From positions 1 through 15,078 of the forward strand of contig JBBRQP010000068.1 of assembly GCA_038226175.1 (NCBI GenBank): 15,078 bases of DNA, given 5' to 3'. The notes below the pieces were generated by a model. The model made no database searches and was not told the origin of the DNA. It saw nothing but the letters and a program-made list of their open reading frames with translations. Position numbers and translations under genes: made by a program. The DNA is from JBBRQP01 sp038226175. Its GTDB lineage: Bacteria > Cyanobacteriota > Cyanobacteriia > Gloeobacterales > Anthocerotibacteraceae. Shown here in pieces: positions 14,678-15,078 of this stretch (within the stretch, counting starts at the first letter, position 1; the number at the start of each line of letters is the position of its first letter).

Positions 14678-15078
14678 ATGATAGTTGCTTACAAATACAA
14701 ATTACGCCCCACTTCTGCTCAAATCACTCAAATAGATGAGTGGCTTGAACTATTACGTAGACAGTATAACTATCGTCTAGCTGAACGCTTTAACTGGTAT
14801 GAATCTACTCGATGTCCTATCAACTCTTGTTCCATTATCTCCTGTAGCATTGGCTCCATTATTGAGCAACCTGATTATTACTGGCAGAAAAAAGATTTAC
14901 TCAATACAAAGAAACTATTTCCTGAATATGGAGATATTCACTCTCAGGTTTTACAGAATTGTATTGAACGGGTTAAAAAAGCCTTTGACCGCTATATCAA
15001 GGCAGACACATCAGGTAAACGCTCTGGCAAGCCACGATTTAAGGGTCAAGGTAGGTATAGAAGTTTCACGTACCCACA
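14678..15078 (+). CDS. tnpB: IS200/IS605-family TnpB (OrfB), N-terminal part cut by window edge
   Basis: 133 codons open to the right edge. The start MIVAYKYKLRPTSAQITQID and the later WLELLRRQYNYRLAERFNWY, FPEYGDIHSQVLQNCIERVK, AFDRYIKAD and GKRSGKPRFKGQGRYRSFTYP match the N-terminal helix-turn-helix/OrfB region of the cyanobacterial TnpB group (IS891/IS1341 type). TnpB proteins are RNA-guided nucleases whose guide RNA comes from the 3' end of the element; the RuvC and zinc-finger parts and the guide region lie outside the window. The ATG at 14678 gives the standard family start. It appears intact as far as it can be read, with no accompanying tnpA on this side. Confidence 0.92.
   Translation, partial: MIVAYKYKLRPTSAQITQIDEWLELLRRQYNYRLAERFNWYESTRCPINSCSIISCSIGSIIEQPDYYWQKKDLLNTKKLFPEYGDIHSQVLQNCIERVKKAFDRYIKADTSGKRSGKPRFKGQGRYRSFTYP

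Overview
The window is chromosomal DNA from a cyanobacterium, best supported by a Ycf23/DUF561 protein (a family of cyanobacteria and algal plastids), a hotdog thioesterase of the phylloquinone-pathway type, and cyanobacterial-style CarA, MoeB-rhodanese and IS605 TnpB proteins. I cannot name the genus. Base composition looks moderate, and GTG starts are common.

Layout. (1) 1-2260 is a decayed accessory region: the start of an IS630-type transposase leaving the left edge on the minus strand, a STAND/TPR signalling-type gene broken by that insertion and by two in-frame TGA codons, a minus-strand DUF433/DUF5615 toxin-antitoxin pair, and a truncated DUF2887 nuclease-like remnant. (2) 2409-6316 holds carA (+) convergent with a large exported M16 peptidase (-). 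(3) 6490-8816 is a rightward group: thioesterase, ycf23 and argC, the last two overlapping by 4 bp. (4) 8722-11254 is a leftward group, pyrD-cobA-TPR lipo/exported protein, whose last gene runs 95 bp into argC from the other strand. (5) 11255-11585 is a non-coding gap with a strong-looking minus-strand promoter and a terminator hairpin just ahead of pyrD. (6) 11586-13041 is a rightward MoaD/ThiS-like plus MoeB-rhodanese pair with an 8-bp overlap. (7) 13042-13260 is a convergent gap holding a 145-bp element bounded by perfect 27-bp inverted repeats. (8) argJ (-) follows, then a hairpin-rich left end and the first 133 codons of an IS200/IS605-family tnpB running off the right edge.

Functionally the core is ordinary metabolism: carbamoyl phosphate (carA) feeds both arginine (argC, argJ) and pyrimidines (pyrD); cobA opens the siroheme/corrinoid branch; the MoaD-like/MoeB-rhodanese pair handles sulfur transfer. 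No defence island or evidently new multi-gene system is visible. The observations most worth a second look are non-coding or at gene junctions: the pyrD leader hairpin, the 27-bp inverted-repeat element, and the MoaD-like protein whose diglycine is not terminal and whose Gly-Gly codons double as the moeB ribosome-binding site.
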